Source: Chloroflexota bacterium (GTDB lineage: Bacteria; Chloroflexota; Limnocylindria; QHBO01). Taken from it: 64,000 nucleotides of DNA. Position numbers and translations under genes: made by a program. Where the stretch lies: the NCBI GenBank assembly GCA_040902225.1, contig JBBDXT010000004.1, forward strand, positions 806,697 through 870,696. The letters run 5' to 3'. The notes beneath the pieces are model-generated. The model was not told the origin of the DNA. It ran no database searches and saw nothing but the letters and a program-made list of their open reading frames with translations. Shown one piece after another: positions 61,429 through 64,000 of this stretch (its first letter is position 1; each line of letters opens with the position of its first letter).

Positions 61429-61899
61429 GTGGAGAGACGCGACGCGTATCGCATCCTGCATGTCATCCGGGATGCGGACCCCGATGTCGTTCGAGCCGCC
61501 TACCGCGTGCTCGCCCGCAAGCTGCATCCCGATGGCAAGGACGCACCCCTGGACGCTGCCGCCGAGCGGCGCATGGCGGATCTGAACTGGGCCTACGCAC
61601 AGGTGCGAGACGAGGCCGCTCGCAGGACGTATGAGCGCGAGCGAACGGCAAACCCGCCCCGCACCGCCGCCGAACCGAGAAGCCACGGAGCCCCGCTGGC
61701 GGATGGCGACGACGCCACCTTGGTCACGCTCGATTTTGGGCGCTACTCGGGCTGGATGTTGCGTGACGTGGCCAGGCGGGACATCGACTACCTCATCTGG
61801 CTGCGGCGGCATGCATCGGGGGCGCGCTTTCGCTCGGCGATCGACCTGCTGGTGCGCGAGCAGAAACCAGTTGAACGTCCCGTCGGCAGAAAGCGCTGA
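61429..61899 (+). CDS. J-domain protein with DUF3820-like C-terminal domain, HPD intact
   Basis: 156 residues from GTG. The J domain has AYRILHVIRDADPDVVRAAY and RKLHPDGKDA with an intact HPD (about 35-37). The C-terminal LDFGRYSGWMLRDVARRDID and YLIWLRRHASGARFRSA match the preceding protein. The product could bring DnaK to a target bound by the C-terminal domain, perhaps a nucleic acid. This two-domain layout is not one I recognise by name. The convergent PxKF gene ends 55 bases beyond its stop. Confidence 0.75.
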   Translation: MERRDAYRILHVIRDADPDVVRAAYRVLARKLHPDGKDAPLDAAAERRMADLNWAYAQVRDEAARRTYERERTANPPRTAAEPRSHGAPLADGDDATLVTLDFGRYSGWMLRDVARRDIDYLIWLRRHASGARFRSAIDLLVREQKPVERPVGRKR

Positions 61900-61954
61900 C
61901 CCGGGGTCAAGCCCCACCGGATCCGCTCAGTAGCCGGGCCGTTCTATCCCCCGC

Positions 61955-63586
61955 TCAAGGCCGAAATTGGAAGATTGCTTCCTGGACCGATCCGTCGGCG
62001 AAGGTCATGGTCAGCTTCCTGCAGCCGGTCCATTCCTTCTGCGTCTTCCAGGTGTAGGTGTAGGTGTCGCTGGCGGCGTCGTAACTGAGACTCGAGCCGC
62101 CCGCAGTGACCGTAACCTCCACGCCGTCATACGGCGCGCCCGTATCGCATGTCACCGGCTGCGACGAGGGCGAGCCCGGGGCGAATATCGCCAGGCCCCG
62201 GTTCCCGCCGAGGCTGAACTTGAGCGGGACTGCGGTACCCGCCTTCATTCCGTTGCGGACAGGGGCCGCGTCAACTGGCGGACGGAAGCTATCGAAACGC
62301 GTAGCCAGGGTCGGACGGCCGAAGTTCCACTTGCTCGCCTGCAGAGTGGCCACCGTGATCGAGACACCGCCCCCGACCTCGTCGACGCGCTGCCAGACGC
62401 ACGGAGAGGCGACTGCGGCGGCGGCGGCGGGCGCGATGTCGTCGCACTCCGGCACGACCTCGGTGCTGTTGAGTGCTGTGCGCAGGATCACGATCGACTG
62501 TGCGTTCTCGCCATCGGGCACCAGGGACGCATCCAGCTTGAAGGTGAGCAGCAGCGGGTCGGCAGCGTCGGTGGCGACCGGCGCGGTGATCACCACCTGT
62601 TCACCGAAGAAGGTGTAGCCGGCGGGTGACGGATCCACCGTCACCTCGGCGATGGTGACCGTGCCCGCGATGGGGCTCGTAACCGCCGTCACCAGCGGAT
62701 CCTCGGGCGAAGGAGCCCCGGTTGCGGTTGAGAGCGTCTCTCCCGCTGCGAGTGCCGCGGTCGCGGTCGTCGGTGGGATGAAGAGGGCGACTCCCGTCTG
62801 GGAGAACGAGCCGAGGACCAGGCCGCCGTTCCGTGCCGTGAATCGGTTCCCATCGGGGTCGGCAGTGTAGGTGAAGTCCACGACCTGCCCGCCTTGCACG
62901 GGTGTCGCCAGGACGAGGTCGACCACTCCGAGCCCGATGTCCGTAAAGCGCGGTTCGACCAGCGAGACTGCATCTGCGACTCCGTCAACGGTGACCGCGA
63001 AGTCGTCAAGCGCAGGAATCGAGTCCAGGTCCACCTGCCCGGTGAAGAGCAAGGTCAGCCGGTTCGTCGCATTGGCAGCATCCACCAGGGCGCCGAGAAA
63101 CTCGAAATCGCCCATGTCAAGGACCTCGCCAGCGACGGTCTGCGGGGTCAGCGGCGGAGTCAACGACAGGTCGCGCAGCGGGGCGGGTCCCTCCTGGTAG
63201 CTGACCTGGAATTCCGACGAGGGCCCGATGCTGGCGCTCGGGGGCAGATCCAGCCGGATCAGCGTCGTGCCGCTCGGATCGAAGGGACCGCCAGTTCCTG
63301 CGAGGCCCGACAGCAGGTAGTCGCCTCCAACAGGATCATGCGGCGTGCCGTCGATGGTTACGGTGAAATGGTCGAACGGAACGGGAACGGTCTCGTCGAG
63401 CCGCTTGTCGAAGACAACACCGACGTGGTTGTACGAGGTCGCGCTCGCGATCTCACCGACGAACAGGATGGTGGCCGGGTCACCGTCGGCGCCCAGGACC
63501 GGGCTGGAACCACCGCCCAGCGCGGTAACCATCATGCTGCTCACGAGCAGCCCAGAAAACCGACGCCGCGTGCCAAGTCTCAACAT
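61955..63586 (-). CDS. Large secreted beta-domain protein with C-terminal PxKF domain
   Basis: 543 residues. The signal peptide (about 10-32, SGLLVSSMMVTALGGGSSPVLG) is followed by three SwmB-like or immunoglobulin-like domains. Repeated segments include LIRLDLPPSASIGPSSEFQVSY and LDDFAVTVDGVAD with VVDFTYTADPDGN. A PxKF domain closes the protein: GMKAGTAVPLKFSLGGNRGL, in part, with CDTGAPYDG and WTGCRKLTMTFADG. Such domains are common at the C terminus of Chloroflexota/Actinobacteria surface proteins. It is probably an adhesive or structural surface protein. No sorting motif is visible. Confidence 0.8.
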   Translation of the reverse strand: MLRLGTRRRFSGLLVSSMMVTALGGGSSPVLGADGDPATILFVGEIASATSYNHVGVVFDKRLDETVPVPFDHFTVTIDGTPHDPVGGDYLLSGLAGTGGPFDPSGTTLIRLDLPPSASIGPSSEFQVSYQEGPAPLRDLSLTPPLTPQTVAGEVLDMGDFEFLGALVDAANATNRLTLLFTGQVDLDSIPALDDFAVTVDGVADAVSLVEPRFTDIGLGVVDLVLATPVQGGQVVDFTYTADPDGNRFTARNGGLVLGSFSQTGVALFIPPTTATAALAAGETLSTATGAPSPEDPLVTAVTSPIAGTVTIAEVTVDPSPAGYTFFGEQVVITAPVATDAADPLLLTFKLDASLVPDGENAQSIVILRTALNSTEVVPECDDIAPAAAAAVASPCVWQRVDEVGGGVSITVATLQASKWNFGRPTLATRFDSFRPPVDAAPVRNGMKAGTAVPLKFSLGGNRGLAIFAPGSPSSQPVTCDTGAPYDGVEVTVTAGGSSLSYDAASDTYTYTWKTQKEWTGCRKLTMTFADGSVQEAIFQFRP

Positions 63587-63704
63587 CGGAGGGCCTCTTC
63601 ATTGACGCAGAGGTTTGACCGACAGCCCAGCCCTCAGGGAGTGCAGGGTACTCCCGGCAGCGGAATGCGTCCAGATGGTGCGCCGGGCCTGCTGCTCTGG
63701 TTCG

Positions 63705-63896
63705 TCAGTAGTAGTCCGAGCAGGAGAGGAAGTAGCCGCAGCCGGTGCAGATCAGCTTGCACTTGCGCTCTTCCATGGCCGAGCCGCAGTTCGCACAGGT
63801 GCGCATCAGCTCGCCCGGGTCGGACTCGTGCAACTGGACCGATGACGCCGGATCCACCTGGCGGAGGCTCACTGGTGCAGGCCCTAGCTGAAGCAT
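63705..63896 (-). CDS. Small zinc-ribbon protein
   Basis: 63 residues. C-x2-C at CANCGS and C-x2-C at CTGCGYF, plus CKLIC and a final CSDYY, form a C4 (or larger) zinc site. FLSCSDYY at the C terminus is a recurrent ending in small zinc-ribbon proteins of soil bacteria. Function is unknown. The start at ATG 63896 has weak upstream signal. The preceding 63587-63704 has no gene. Confidence 0.7.
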   Translation of the reverse strand: MLQLGPAPVSLRQVDPASSVQLHESDPGELMRTCANCGSAMEERKCKLICTGCGYFLSCSDYY

Positions 63897-63949
63897 GGGC
63901 GCCAGGATAGACCGATGACTCCGTCCGCCGCGGCGCGCAAGACCTACGG

Positions 63950-64000
<51 letters not shown>

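Overview
The window is GC-rich, densely packed bacterial chromosome. I infer a Chloroflexota lineage of the Limnocylindria/Ellin6529 type: separate secD and secF, secreted proteins with Ser/Pro/Thr-rich linkers, LytR-CpsA-Psr and PxKF-domain proteins, and short intergenic gaps with ATGA or GTGA overlaps. This is inference only, because no rRNA gene is present. The last 50 bases are pure G and look like an assembly or read artefact at a contig edge.

Layout. 1-6.9 kb is a minus-strand block: LCP cell-wall ligase, uvrC, secD, secF, and recJ running off the left edge. 6.9-20 kb is a patchy accessory region. It holds three relatives of one short UvrD-type helicase gene, one intact (18126-19811) and two truncated (6953-7609 and 15498-15887). 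Between them lie a cupin, a three-gene unit centred on a peroxiredoxin-kinase fusion (8621-11518), a MOSC protein, a BBE-type flavoprotein, an SRPBCC protein, an OsmC protein and an alpha/beta hydrolase. The same region has two frameshifted PIN-domain remnants, a tRNA-Val 3' fragment and a short dispersed repeat sitting at breakpoints. 19.8-31.7 kb is a tight minus-strand run: polA, mutM, coaE, uvrB, an unknown gene, a uracil-DNA glycosylase-like gene, a membrane protein, uvrA and an HD hydrolase. With recJ, uvrC, the helicases and dnaE (44.5-48.3 kb), the window concentrates excision-repair and replication enzymes.

31.7-37 kb has a membrane-anchored J-domain protein, an ECF sigma/anti-sigma pair and a NEW3 protein/ABC-2 exporter operon. 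A tRNA-Leu(CAA) gene follows. 37-44.5 kb holds a methyltransferase, a 24-residue membrane peptide, a nitrilase-family amidase, a frameshifted Rieske oxygenase and a polar amino-acid ABC transporter. TACCA/TGGTA-type dyads lie around the last two units. 48-54 kb has small enzymes and an operon of an AAC(2')-I-like acetyltransferase with a DrrAB-type exporter.

54-58 kb contains an M3 oligopeptidase, then an AbrB/Doc toxin-antitoxin pair and a BrnT toxin with an atypical 57-residue partner. These modules are surrounded by 8-bp GTGC-type tandem repeats and an antitoxin remnant. 57.8-64 kb has a hydrolase, a lysyl-oxidase-like secreted protein, a Kelch protein, two tandem J-domain paralogues with a shared C-terminal domain (one lacking HPD), a large PxKF-domain secreted protein and a zinc-ribbon peptide.

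The best candidates for undescribed biology are the peroxiredoxin-kinase operon, the toxin-antitoxin/GTGC-repeat locus, the J-domain pair and the helicase-duplication region with its breakpoint repeats.
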